A stretch of 64,000 nucleotides of DNA from an uncultured Ulvibacter sp. (GCA_913063405.1 CAJXZB010000005.1:62001-126000); one strand, 5' to 3'; counted from the first letter of the stretch, positions 25,847 through 35,334 are shown. Numbers and translations are program-made. The notes: a model not told the origin generated them from the letters alone.

Positions 25847-27979
25847 ATGACGCGTTTTGTTTCTTGTTTTTTGCCATTGGTATTTCCAATAATTGTAATC
25901 GCTCAAGTAGATCATCCTTCTGATAGCCCTAGGTTAGAGCAATTGGAGCAAGTGGTGCTAACTGGTCAATTGACGCCTGAATCTGTTGAAAAATCTGTAG
26001 TAGAGGTAAAAGTCATAACTAGAAATACTATTGACCGTCAAGCTGGAAATACTTTGGCCGATGTTCTAAATACCACTTTAAACTTGAACATCACCCCAAA
26101 TACTTCAACTGGGAAATCTGGAATTAGCCTTTTTGGCTTAGACGGTCAATATTTTAAAGTTTTAATCGATAATGTTCCAATTATTAATGAAGAAGGTATT
26201 GGTAGTAATACCGATTTGACTCTAATTAACCTAGATGACGTAGAGCGAATTGAAATTGTAGAAGGAGCGATGGGTGTTCAATATGGGTCCAACGCAGTTT
26301 CTGGGGTTATCAATGTGATCACTAAAAAGTCTTCAAAAAATCGTTCAGAAGTATTGGCCTATCTCCAAGAAGAAACAATAGGTAATGAGTATGAATTTTT
26401 TAATCGAGGCAGGCATATTCAATCTTTAAGGCTGGGTCATAATTTCACAGATAAAATATATGCCAATGCTACTTTTACTCGAAATAAATTTGCTGGTTTT
26501 TTCAATAACCGTATGGGTGAAAATTACGATCAAAATGATGGGTTACGAGGTCATGAGTGGTTGCCAAAGACACAGCAAAATTTGAAAGCTGTTTTGTCCT
26601 TTAAAGAAGAGCACTTCGCTGTATTCTACAGGTTTGATTATTTATGCGAAACTATTGAAAAGTATAATGACATTGTTAACCCTAATGAGAACCCTTCGAC
26701 TGATACGCAAGACCCTCTCTCATTAGATGAGATATATAATAACAACAGATTTTACCATCATTTTAATGCGAACGGAAAGCTATTCAAGTATCTAGTTTAC
26801 AATGTCTCTGTTTCTTATCAAGAGCAGATCAAAAACTTAAAACAATATACATACCGTATTCGACCACAACAAGAGGAGAATGTTTTGGAAGGAGAATACC
26901 AAGGTAGAACGGCCTTTTTCTCGAGAGGAACATTAAGTAATCTACTTAAAAGTAAAAAAATCAGTTTGCAAGCAGGATATGAAATCACAAATGAGAAAGG
27001 GTTTGGTTCTTCTTTAGCCGTGGTAATTGATCCAGAAGAAAATCAAGTGACACAATCTTTAAATAGTTACGATGGTTTTGTTTCTTCCGAAGTTCATTTA
27101 GGTTCAAAGTTTTCGTTGCGTCCAGGTATGCGTATCTCTTTCAGTAATTTGTTCGATACGCAATTTATTGGCTCTTTAAGTGCTAAACAATCGTTTGGCG
27201 ATAATTGGGAGTTACGCGCAGTTGCGGGGTCTGCCAATAGAACACCAAATTATGATGAACTCTACACCTTCTTTGTTGATGTGAATCATGATGTGCAAGG
27301 AAATCCAAATTTAAACCCCGAACAAGGAGTTTCCACCTTCTTACATCTTAAGAAAAGAAGCGCACTTTCAGAAGGTAGATTCAGATTAAAAAACAAGATA
27401 AGCCTTAATTATTTAGGGCTGACAGATCGTATTGAATTAATAGTTTCACAACAAATACCATTAACTTTTAAGTATAACAATATAGATAGTTACAAAGCCG
27501 TAGGTGTTTTTTCTGAAAATGAGATTTTTTATAAAAATTTCAAGGGACAATTGGGAGCTTCAATGCAAGGGGTTTCGAAAGTTCTAGATAACAGAAAAGA
27601 TAGTGATGAGGACTTTTTGTTCAATTTTCAATTGAATGCCAACTTGGGTTACACAATACCTAAATGGCATGCTACATTCTCCTTGTTCTTTAAGCATATT
27701 GGTACGCAACAGCAGTTCGTTGAAAAAATAAATGCTGACGGACAACAAGAATTTCAAAGAGGTACTACAAACCCCTATAGCTGGATGGATGCCACAGTGA
27801 ATACTTCTTTTTTTAAAGAGTCCGTAACGCTAACGGTGGGGTCAAGGAACTTATTTAATGTGACATCAGTAAATACCACGGCTTTTGAAGGAGGAGCACA
27901 CAATGGACCACCTTCTCAAATTCCATTGGGATACGGTCGATCTTATTTTATGAAACTCGCTTATAATTTAAATATATAA
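25847..27979 (+). CDS. TonB-dependent outer-membrane receptor (HmuR-like)
   Basis: 710 residues. Signal peptide ending near IVIAQ; plug domain from about residue 30 to 160 with NTLADVLNTT, DNVPIINEEGIG and RIEIVEGAMGVQYGSNAVSG followed by VINVITKK; then a 22-strand barrel ending in FMKLAYNLNI. No N-terminal carboxypeptidase-like domain, so it is not a SusC type. The two genes after it encode HmuY-like proteins, which points to heme or heme-iron as substrate. Heads a six-gene + strand operon to 32455. Confidence 0.88.
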   Translation: MTRFVSCFLPLVFPIIVIAQVDHPSDSPRLEQLEQVVLTGQLTPESVEKSVVEVKVITRNTIDRQAGNTLADVLNTTLNLNITPNTSTGKSGISLFGLDGQYFKVLIDNVPIINEEGIGSNTDLTLINLDDVERIEIVEGAMGVQYGSNAVSGVINVITKKSSKNRSEVLAYLQEETIGNEYEFFNRGRHIQSLRLGHNFTDKIYANATFTRNKFAGFFNNRMGENYDQNDGLRGHEWLPKTQQNLKAVLSFKEEHFAVFYRFDYLCETIEKYNDIVNPNENPSTDTQDPLSLDEIYNNNRFYHHFNANGKLFKYLVYNVSVSYQEQIKNLKQYTYRIRPQQEENVLEGEYQGRTAFFSRGTLSNLLKSKKISLQAGYEITNEKGFGSSLAVVIDPEENQVTQSLNSYDGFVSSEVHLGSKFSLRPGMRISFSNLFDTQFIGSLSAKQSFGDNWELRAVAGSANRTPNYDELYTFFVDVNHDVQGNPNLNPEQGVSTFLHLKKRSALSEGRFRLKNKISLNYLGLTDRIELIVSQQIPLTFKYNNIDSYKAVGVFSENEIFYKNFKGQLGASMQGVSKVLDNRKDSDEDFLFNFQLNANLGYTIPKWHATFSLFFKHIGTQQQFVEKINADGQQEFQRGTTNPYSWMDATVNTSFFKESVTLTVGSRNLFNVTSVNTTAFEGGAHNGPPSQIPLGYGRSYFMKLAYNLNI

Positions 27980-27981
27980 TC

Positions 27982-29385
27982 ATGAGAGTCAATCGTTTTA
28001 TATCTTATATTTTCTTTTCTTTTTTTCTTTTGAACCTTACTTCTTGTAGTAAAGATGACACAACTATACCATCAGACCCCTTCGTTGTGGCTTTTGAAGA
28101 TTTATCAGCAAACCTAGGTACAATAGGGAGAACAATGGAAATTCCACTTGTTTTTTCTACAACTGCCGCTCAAAATGGCTCGTTTACGCTTTCAATTTCT
28201 AGTATAAATGCTACCTATGGGGAAGATTTCACTACTATTCCTGCTGCCAATAGGAATGAAATTACCTTCAGTATTAATTCTGGAACGGAAGGGACGAGTT
28301 TTGTCTTTAACAAATTGAATCAGAATCTAGACGAGACGAGCCAGATACTATTCACCATTTCACAAATTGATTATGAAGCATCGAATATTCAAGGAAATGC
28401 TTCTTACACGATAAGCAATTCGGCCTCATTAGGTAAAGCTATCGCCCCAGAATTAGGAGGTCCAAATGAAGGAAACCAAATCTACATTGATCTAAGTACA
28501 GAGGCTGAAACTATTGTAAAGCGAGATTCCTGGGATCTGGGTTTCTATTCGGGAGGTGATTTTCGCGTTGGGATTAATGGCTCAATTTATATGGCTGCAG
28601 CCTCATTAGAAAGCACAAATATTGATGAAATAACCGAAGCTGATGTTATTGATCTGCAACCACAGGTGGCTATTGGAACATTTGATCCAAACAATGCAAT
28701 TTATGTTGACAATCCAAATGGTGATATTCTAGGTACCGCAGTAGAGGAAATTAGTATTACAGAATCAGAGAATAAGGTGTATTTACTTAACCTTGGTTAT
28801 GAGGTAGGAACCGACACACCGGACTCTGGAAGTGTGGCCGTGGCTGGAGATGCTCGAGGATGGAAAAAGATTAGAATACTAAGAGAAGGAGATGATTATC
28901 TATTACAATATGCCGATTTGAATGATACGAGCCATCAAGAGGTGCGTATTTCAAAGAATACAGATTATAATTTCACCTTCTTCAGTTTTCATACAAATAC
29001 GGTGGTAGCTGTTGAACCAGAAGCGCCAAAATGGGATATTGTTTTTACCGTTTTCACAAATGTTATTGACGGAGCGGGGAGCTATGGTTTTTCTGATGGA
29101 GTCTTGCATAATGGGAAAAGTGGAGTGCAGGCATATGAAGTGACTACAGATCTTTTTTCGTATGAATCCTTTTCTTTAAATAATATTTCAACCAGCTCTT
29201 TTGGAGATGACCAAAGGGCTATTGGAAGCAATTGGCGCGATGTTTTTGACGGTGTTCCTTTTTTCGACAGATTCTACATTGTTAAGGATTCCAATGACAC
29301 TATTTATAAAATTAAATTCCTTGCCTTGGCCAATGACAATGGAGAGCGAGGTTATCCAGAATTTGAATATCAATTACTAGAATAA
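27982..29385 (+). CDS. HmuY-family heme-binding-like lipoprotein
   Basis: 467 residues, lipobox NLTSC with C22, then a Calx-beta/Ig-like domain (about residues 35-145) and a HmuY-like domain from about residue 155: VKRDSWDLGFYSGGDFRVGI, then APKWDIVFTVFTN and GVLHNGKSGVQAYEV. HmuY of Porphyromonas binds heme and hands it to HmuR; the heme-ligand histidines are not conserved in the family, so ligand residues cannot be assigned here. Starts two bases after the receptor stop. Confidence 0.8.
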   Translation: MRVNRFISYIFFSFFLLNLTSCSKDDTTIPSDPFVVAFEDLSANLGTIGRTMEIPLVFSTTAAQNGSFTLSISSINATYGEDFTTIPAANRNEITFSINSGTEGTSFVFNKLNQNLDETSQILFTISQIDYEASNIQGNASYTISNSASLGKAIAPELGGPNEGNQIYIDLSTEAETIVKRDSWDLGFYSGGDFRVGINGSIYMAAASLESTNIDEITEADVIDLQPQVAIGTFDPNNAIYVDNPNGDILGTAVEEISITESENKVYLLNLGYEVGTDTPDSGSVAVAGDARGWKKIRILREGDDYLLQYADLNDTSHQEVRISKNTDYNFTFFSFHTNTVVAVEPEAPKWDIVFTVFTNVIDGAGSYGFSDGVLHNGKSGVQAYEVTTDLFSYESFSLNNISTSSFGDDQRAIGSNWRDVFDGVPFFDRFYIVKDSNDTIYKIKFLALANDNGERGYPEFEYQLLE

Positions 29386-29409
29386 AACTAAAGCTTAAAA
29401 TTTAATAAA

Positions 29410-30645
29410 ATGAAAAAATTAATACTATCAATTGCAATTGCTGTTATTGGAGGAATCGTAACAGCTCAGGAAACTACAGTTAACCTATCCATGGGCGTGG
29501 GTTATGAGACCGAAGTATATTATAAATTATCTACAGAAACTGAAACAACATTTTCAGCGGCAAGCTGGGATATTGCTTTTTTAAGAAATGATAACTTGAA
29601 TCATGGAATTCGTATAAATGACGGAATCGGGATTGAAGTATTTGAAGCTTCAAATAATCCTTCTGATTGGAATTCTATTGATGTAGCAAATGAGGCCAGC
29701 TGGACTCAATTGTACAACAGTGATACACAATGGAACATTGGCGCATTTATGCAAGGCTCTGCGACGTACGGTTGGGGAGAGTACAATCCAGTTACGCATC
29801 ATATTGAAGGAAGCGTAATTTTTGTTTTAAAATATGCCGATGGTATCTATCGAAAATTCATAAATGAAGATTACTTTGGCGAATATACTTTTAAATATGC
29901 TACGTGGGATGGAACAAATTGGTCTTCAGATACAACTGAAACTGTTTCAAATTCAGGTAATCCAGACAACAGATATAATTATTATAGTCTTCAGAATAAT
30001 CAGGAGGTAGTTAGCGAGCCAGCTGAAGCTGATTGGGATTTTGTTTTTAGAAAGTATACAACTTTCCTTGACCCTCCAGGGCAATATTATGCAGTTACGG
30101 GGACACTCCATAATTCAAATGTCACGGTTGCACAGAATGAAGAAACAGGAGCGCCAGATCCTAATGAACTTGCCTATTTAGAAGAAATGAATACCATTGG
30201 ATTTGACTGGAAAGCATTTACGGGGGTATGGACCGTTGATAATGATCAAAAATACTATGTAAAGTATGATGAGAATACTGTTTACAGACTCTATTTTACA
30301 GATTTTGAAGGGTCTTCTAATGGTAATTTGACCTTCGTTTTTGAAGAAGTTTCTGATCTTTTAGGGTTTGAAGATGTTTCAGAAGAGGTGTCTTTTGGAA
30401 TATTCCCCAATCCATCAAAAGATAAAATAATACAATTGATCTATGATATCAACACCGCCTCTTCCGAAGAAAATTATATTGATATCTATGATTTAAACGG
30501 AAGAAAGGTCTTTTATTCAAACGCTTCAAACACTGAAGGATTCTATAGTAAAAGGCTTAATCTTTCCTCTTTGCAAAGTGGAATGTATGTTTTAACATTT
30601 ACATCTGGTTCCAAAACAATTTCTAAAAAACTAATTTTAAACTAA
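29410..30645 (+). CDS. HmuY-like protein with T9SS sorting tail
   Basis: 411 residues. Signal peptide ending GIVTAQ, then a duplicated-looking HmuY-type fold with SAASWDIAFLRNDNLNHGIR, ADWDFVFRKYTTF and TGTLHNSNVTVAQNE, and a T9SS C-terminal domain (FGIFPNPSKDKII ... DIYDLNGRKVF ... KKLILN). So, unlike the preceding lipoprotein, this homolog is secreted or surface-displayed by the type IX system and could catch heme proteins outside the cell. Third gene of the operon. Confidence 0.78.
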   Translation: MKKLILSIAIAVIGGIVTAQETTVNLSMGVGYETEVYYKLSTETETTFSAASWDIAFLRNDNLNHGIRINDGIGIEVFEASNNPSDWNSIDVANEASWTQLYNSDTQWNIGAFMQGSATYGWGEYNPVTHHIEGSVIFVLKYADGIYRKFINEDYFGEYTFKYATWDGTNWSSDTTETVSNSGNPDNRYNYYSLQNNQEVVSEPAEADWDFVFRKYTTFLDPPGQYYAVTGTLHNSNVTVAQNEETGAPDPNELAYLEEMNTIGFDWKAFTGVWTVDNDQKYYVKYDENTVYRLYFTDFEGSSNGNLTFVFEEVSDLLGFEDVSEEVSFGIFPNPSKDKIIQLIYDINTASSEENYIDIYDLNGRKVFYSNASNTEGFYSKRLNLSSLQSGMYVLTFTSGSKTISKKLILN

Positions 30646-30651
30646 ATCAAT

Positions 30652-31545
30652 ATGAAAAAACATATTGTAATAATAGCGTGTGCATTTAGCCTTTTTTCTA
30701 TGAGTGCACAGAACAAAAAAAGTCAAGACGTAGAAGCGATAAAAAGGATGTGCGGTTGCTATGAAGTAATATTCAAGTATACTGAAACTTTCGCACCAGA
30801 AATAGATTATGAAAAGAAATTGGATTACTCAGCAACGGCTTTAGAATGGGCAAAACTAATTGAAGAAGAGGATGGGAAACTATCTATTCAACATCTTCTA
30901 ATTGTAAGCGATAATATGGTGATAAAACATTGGAGGCAAGATTGGTTTTATGAAAATGACAATGTATTTGCTTATAAAAAAGATAATACTTGGACATTCA
31001 ATAAATTAAAAGAAGAAGAAGTTAAAGGGCAATGGACTCAGAAGGTATATCAAGTGGACGATAGTCCTCGATATTCTGGTAGTGCAACTTGGGTTCATTT
31101 TGACGGCAAGAATTATTGGGAAAATGATACTGATGCTCCATTGCCTCGAAGAGAGTATTCCAAGCGTGACGACTATAATGTAATGAAAAGAGGTAATCGA
31201 CAAGAAATTTCAAATGATGGATGGATTCATGAACAGGATAATGACAAGATAATTCGAGAAGCAAATATGGAGGACATGCTATTGGCACAGGAGAAGGGTT
31301 ACAATATTTATAAAAAAGTAGATGATTCGAAATGTAAGGCTGCCGAGGTCTGGTGGGAGGAAAATCAAAAGCTGTGGAACAAAGTTCGAAGTGTTTGGGA
31401 TGAAGTATACGATCGTCAAGGAGATTTAACTTTTCGAACTATGGTTAATGATAAACCAATGTACAAGCATTTTTATACGTTAAATAATAGAAGTTCTAGA
31501 AAAGAAATAAGAGCGGTTATTGACAGTTTTATTATTGTGAACTAA
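30652..31545 (+). CDS. DUF6607-type secreted protein
   Basis: 297 residues with signal peptide (CAFSLFSMSAQ), then MCGCYEVIFKYTETFAPE, KHWRQDWFYEND, KGQWTQKVYQVDDSPRYSG and a long charged C-terminus. This is the pattern I associate with DUF6607, usually next to HmuY/TonB genes in Flavobacteriaceae. Many W, Y and D/E residues and two Cys (MCGC) suggest ligand binding but the role is not established. Six bases after the preceding stop, so co-transcribed. Confidence 0.7.
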   Translation: MKKHIVIIACAFSLFSMSAQNKKSQDVEAIKRMCGCYEVIFKYTETFAPEIDYEKKLDYSATALEWAKLIEEEDGKLSIQHLLIVSDNMVIKHWRQDWFYENDNVFAYKKDNTWTFNKLKEEEVKGQWTQKVYQVDDSPRYSGSATWVHFDGKNYWENDTDAPLPRREYSKRDDYNVMKRGNRQEISNDGWIHEQDNDKIIREANMEDMLLAQEKGYNIYKKVDDSKCKAAEVWWEENQKLWNKVRSVWDEVYDRQGDLTFRTMVNDKPMYKHFYTLNNRSSRKEIRAVIDSFIIVN

Positions 31546-31554
31546 GGTATCGTT

Positions 31555-32103
31555 ATGAAAAGAATAGTTCTCATTTTGTTTTTCATTTTTATTTCATTTG
31601 GATTTCTTACTACTAATTTTAAGGAAATTCCTAAGGGTGTAATGGCTAAAGTAGAAAAGGCAACCATAGCAATCTATGGAAGCGGTAAATTAAATATTAC
31701 ACCAACTGAAGTACCTATAGAAGTTAGGAAAGAATTTGATTTAGACCTAAGTAATGACCGGCTTTTGATGGTGAAAAATGAGGATTCAACTCTGGGGCAT
31801 ATCTATGTTGGTGAAGCTTCGAGTATGAAAAATGTTTTCGACTATGCAATTTTTTTCGATGCTAATCTCACAATTAAGAAATCAAAGGTTCTTATTTATA
31901 GAGAGAATTATGGGAGACAAATTGGGAGTCAAAGGTGGTTAAAACAATTCATCGGAAAAAAGATAGGTGATTCCATTGAGTATGGACAAGACATTGATGC
32001 AATTGTTGGAGCTACAATATCCGCATCATCAATGACCAGATCCACAGCTAATGTATTAAAAACAATGAAGTTATTGAGAGATAAAAATTTAGCAAACTTT
32101 TAA
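31555..32103 (+). CDS. exported FMN-binding domain protein
   Basis: 182 residues: one N-terminal hydrophobic segment (signal or anchor), then an FMN_bind fold with LGHIYVGEASSMKNVFDYAIF and the flavin-attachment-like motif D148-AIVGATIS156. The ApbE-type consensus is D-x-x-[ST]-G-A-T-x-[ST]; the Ser before GAT is Val151 here, S156 is the candidate acceptor. Such proteins carry electrons in the periplasm. In a TonB/HmuY operon it suggests a reductive step for iron or heme. No apbE gene is in the window. Confidence 0.82.
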   Translation: MKRIVLILFFIFISFGFLTTNFKEIPKGVMAKVEKATIAIYGSGKLNITPTEVPIEVRKEFDLDLSNDRLLMVKNEDSTLGHIYVGEASSMKNVFDYAIFFDANLTIKKSKVLIYRENYGRQIGSQRWLKQFIGKKIGDSIEYGQDIDAIVGATISASSMTRSTANVLKTMKLLRDKNLANF

Positions 32104-32104
32104 A

Positions 32105-32455
32105 ATGCAAGACATAAATACAATATATCAAAATAGCTTCGGAATTGCTTTTCAGTGGAAGCGTTGCGCCGAAAAAGATCACAAGAAAATTCAAGTTGTT
32201 TTCAGAAATACGGGGCTTTTTCTAAAAGAAGAAGAGCTGAAATTATTTTCAAGACAAATAGGTTGTACTGTAAAAAGGGAAGGTTTATGTGCTGATTGTA
32301 AGGAAAATAAGGAATGTAGATCGTTGCTTGTTGAAACACCCGCTCCACAAATAGCCTTTGCCGTGAGCCATGCAGAATTGCATCAAATGCAAGACCTAAT
32401 TGATGGAACTATTTTTCAGTTAGGATTGAATGAAATATTAAAAAGCACACTATAA
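32105..32455 (+). CDS. small protein of unknown function with Cys motif
   Basis: 116 residues, no signal peptide, beta-alpha fold with FRNTGLFLKEEELKLFSRQI and a cluster of four cysteines (GCTVKREGLCADCKENKEC). It begins one base after the FMN-protein stop and is the last gene of the uptake operon. I do not know the family. A cytoplasmic accessory role, perhaps iron-sulfur or zinc binding, fits the Cys cluster, but this is inference. Confidence 0.55.
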   Translation: MQDINTIYQNSFGIAFQWKRCAEKDHKKIQVVFRNTGLFLKEEELKLFSRQIGCTVKREGLCADCKENKECRSLLVETPAPQIAFAVSHAELHQMQDLIDGTIFQLGLNEILKSTL

Positions 32456-32497
32456 ATTACGCGCTTCGCAGTCTAATGCTATTTTGGCCTTTGTTGC

Positions 32498-32527
32498 TTG
32501 AAAGCCAATGGGCTTTGTGTATCTTTG
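32498..32527 (+). promoter_or_regulatory. full flavobacterial promoter TTG-N19-TATCTTTG
   Basis: TTG at 32498-32500 and TATCTTTG at 32520-32527. It places the real start of the next gene at ATG 32549, since the upstream in-frame ATG at 32498 lies on the -33 element itself. Confidence 0.7.
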
Positions 32528-32548
32528 CACCCAAATATAAAAAAAGAG

Positions 32549-33475
32549 ATGAGCGGAAGACAAGACAAAAGCCGAAAAGGAAAAACTTCAAGCAGCGGAG
32601 GTGACAACTCTCGAAATAGAAGTAGTGCAAGAGGGAATGCTCCGTTGAAATCTGATAACACTAGAAAGAAAACTGGAAAACCTACTCCACCTAGAAAAAG
32701 GGAACTTGGCTGGGATGTAAAAAAGGACGGGCAAACTGATAAAAAAATGGCGCCAACTTCAAAAAAGCCACAAACAGGAGGTATTAGACTTAATAAATAC
32801 ATTGCAAATAGTGGTGTTTGTTCACGTCGTGAAGCCGACACCTATATTGCAACGGGCTTGGTAACTGTAAATGGAAAGATTGTTAATGAAATGGGTCATA
32901 AGGTTGAGTTGACAGATGATGTTCGCTTTGATGGACGCCGCTTAAATCCAGAACCAAGTGCTTATGTGGTTCTTAATAAACCAAAGGGATTTGCAACTAC
33001 AGATAGTGAGAGTAAAGGGAACACCGTTATGGATCTGGTTGCCAATGCAACCACCGCGAAAATTAAACCTTTTGGGAGGTTAGGACGTAATTCTACCGGA
33101 TTATTGTTATTTACAAATGATGACGTCTTTCGCCAGAAGTTCATGAAAAAAGGTCTTGCCAGGTTATTTCATATTGAACTAGATAAAAACTTAAAAGCAG
33201 CAGACCTTAAGAAGATTGAGGAAGGCTTGAAGATTGAAGGGAAGTTAATATCTGTTGAGGAGATTAGCTATATCAAGAATACACCTAAAAAGGAAGTAGG
33301 CTTAAAAATAAAGCATACTGGAAATAGTGTTATACATACTATTTTTGAACACTTGGGATATGATTTGGTGCATATAGATTGTGTTACCATCGGACCTCTT
33401 ACAAAGAAAGATTTGCCACGTGGTCGCTGGAGACATCTTACGGAACAAGATGTTGATATGTTTGGAAGATTATAG
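32549..33475 (+). CDS. RsuA/RluB-family pseudouridine synthase homolog lacking the catalytic Asp
   Basis: 308 residues: a Lys/Arg/Gly-rich low-complexity leader (about 1-80), an S4 RNA-binding domain (GIRLNKYIANSGVCSRREAD, about 85-140) and an RsuA-type catalytic domain. The family signature GRLDxxTxGLLL reads GRLGRNSTGLLL: the catalytic Asp is Gly179 (codon GGA at 33083-33085). The RNA-binding stretch usually R-N-R-I-V-R-R-I-F-E is GNSVIHTIFEHLGYDLVHID, having lost its arginines, while KDLPRGRWRHLTEQ is intact. It probably binds rRNA without making pseudouridine. Confidence 0.8.
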   Translation: MSGRQDKSRKGKTSSSGGDNSRNRSSARGNAPLKSDNTRKKTGKPTPPRKRELGWDVKKDGQTDKKMAPTSKKPQTGGIRLNKYIANSGVCSRREADTYIATGLVTVNGKIVNEMGHKVELTDDVRFDGRRLNPEPSAYVVLNKPKGFATTDSESKGNTVMDLVANATTAKIKPFGRLGRNSTGLLLFTNDDVFRQKFMKKGLARLFHIELDKNLKAADLKKIEEGLKIEGKLISVEEISYIKNTPKKEVGLKIKHTGNSVIHTIFEHLGYDLVHIDCVTIGPLTKKDLPRGRWRHLTEQDVDMFGRL

Positions 33476-33505
33476 GGTTTCTTATCTCATAGATATTTAG
33501 TGAAT

Positions 33506-35287
33506 ATGTCTCAACCACTTCAATTTTATATAGCCGAGAAGGAGTTTTTTGAAAAAGAACTTTCTGTCATTAATCGTCGACTTACGAATTCCAGTATTCT
33601 TCGCCTGATTGTTTTCTGTAGTATAATAGGCATATTCTATTTTTTTTATAGCGCTACCAATATCCTTATACCGGCATTAATTATTGATGTGGTGCTATTT
33701 ATTTACCTTGTATCAAAGCATACAGATTTAAATCATAAAAAAAGCAAGTTAGAAACTTTAATTTCAATAAATCAAACTGAAATTTCGGTTCTTAATGGTA
33801 ACGTTTCGGATCTGGATATGGGAAATGAGTATGAGGACCAGTCGCACGAGTTTAGCTATGATATCGATCTTTTCGGAAAAGGATCTTTCTTTCAATATTT
33901 GAATAGAACTGTAATTCCTTCGGGGAAAGAAGTATTAGCAACGACCATTACGGCAAATCACATATTGAATATTGAAGGGAAACAAGAAGCAATTAAAGAT
34001 CTTTCAGAAAGACCAAAATGGCGACAGAATTTTTCAGCGACAGGAAGCTTAGTCTCTGTAGAAATAGCTTCGAAACAAATCGTTCATTGGTTGAAAGAAC
34101 ACGACCGTTTTGTTCCAGGAGGTATGCGCTTCTTACCAATCGTTTTTAGTCTTATTTCCTTATCAATTTTTACTTTAAATTATTTCGGTATAGTTCCATT
34201 ATCGGTCACCACAATTTGGTTTTTTATTGGTTTAGGAATTACAGGGGCTTACCTTAAAAAGATCAATAAGTTTTATCATAATGCTAACAAGGCAAAGGAT
34301 ACTTTTAGACAGTATCACCAGTTATTAGGCCTTATAGAGACCGAAGATTTCGCCGCTAAAATCCTTACTCAGAAACAGCAAGAAATAAAAACGAAGTCCA
34401 AGAAAGCGTCCCAGATTTTTTTAGATTTTTCTAAAAAACTGGATGCTTTTGATCAGCGAAACAACATGTTAATTGGAGTTTTAGCAAATGCCTTTGCGCT
34501 GCGCGACTTGCAACTCTGTTATAAAATCGAGCAATGGATTTCGATGTATCAAGATCAGGTAGAGAATTGGTTCGAAGTTATTGCTTTTTACGATTCGCAG
34601 AATGCCTTGGCTAATTATGCTTTTAATCATCCAGATCATAGTTTTCCGAAGATTAATACAGATGACTTTATAATAACAGCCAACTCATTAGGGCATCCAT
34701 TGATTTCTGAAGCCAAAAGGGTAAATAACAATTTCACCATTAACGGCGAAGAGTTTTTTATCATTACTGGGGCAAATATGGCAGGAAAGAGTACTTTTTT
34801 AAGAACAGTCTCTCTTTCCATTATTATGGCAAATGCTGGCCTTCCTGTTTGTGCTACGCAATATAATTATCGTCCAATAAAGTTGATTACCAGTATGCGG
34901 ACGAGTGATTCCCTAACTGACGACGAATCCTATTTCTTTTCAGAATTAAAACGCCTCAAATTCATTATTGATGAGGTCAATCCAGAAGGAAAAGACGGGA
35001 CCTACTTTATTATTCTTGATGAGATACTAAAGGGCACTAACAGTACAGATAAAGCCATCGGTTCTAGAAAATTTGTGGAACGTTTGGTGATGTCGCGCTC
35101 GACTGGAATTATTGCAACACACGATTTAAGTCTATGTGAAATATCGAAAGAGCTTTCCGAAGTTAAAAACTACTACTTTGATGCGGAGATTGAAAATGAT
35201 GAGCTGCATTTTGATTATACATTTAAAGAAGGTATCTGCAAAAACATGAACGCTTCTTTTCTCCTAAAAAAGATGGATATTATTTAG
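33506..35287 (+). CDS. membrane-tethered MutS-like ATPase
   Basis: About 593 residues. Four predicted membrane spans in two pairs (IVFCSIIGIFYFFY/ALIIDVVLFIYLV near 35-75; FSLISLSIFTLNYFG/TIWFFIGLGITG near 215-255), a helical lever region and a C-terminal MutS domain V with Walker A ITGANMAGKSTFLR, Walker B FIILDEILKGTNS and TGIIATHD. Lacks the mismatch-binding domains, so it is not a canonical repair protein; the role of these membrane MutS-like proteins is unknown. A GTG at 33500 two codons earlier is an alternative start. Confidence 0.85.
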   Translation: MSQPLQFYIAEKEFFEKELSVINRRLTNSSILRLIVFCSIIGIFYFFYSATNILIPALIIDVVLFIYLVSKHTDLNHKKSKLETLISINQTEISVLNGNVSDLDMGNEYEDQSHEFSYDIDLFGKGSFFQYLNRTVIPSGKEVLATTITANHILNIEGKQEAIKDLSERPKWRQNFSATGSLVSVEIASKQIVHWLKEHDRFVPGGMRFLPIVFSLISLSIFTLNYFGIVPLSVTTIWFFIGLGITGAYLKKINKFYHNANKAKDTFRQYHQLLGLIETEDFAAKILTQKQQEIKTKSKKASQIFLDFSKKLDAFDQRNNMLIGVLANAFALRDLQLCYKIEQWISMYQDQVENWFEVIAFYDSQNALANYAFNHPDHSFPKINTDDFIITANSLGHPLISEAKRVNNNFTINGEEFFIITGANMAGKSTFLRTVSLSIIMANAGLPVCATQYNYRPIKLITSMRTSDSLTDDESYFFSELKRLKFIIDEVNPEGKDGTYFIILDEILKGTNSTDKAIGSRKFVERLVMSRSTGIIATHDLSLCEISKELSEVKNYYFDAEIENDELHFDYTFKEGICKNMNASFLLKKMDII

Positions 35288-35334
35288 GGTTTTTACACTT
35301 TAGGTTGTTCTATAGGTATAAAAGCTGTCTAGTT

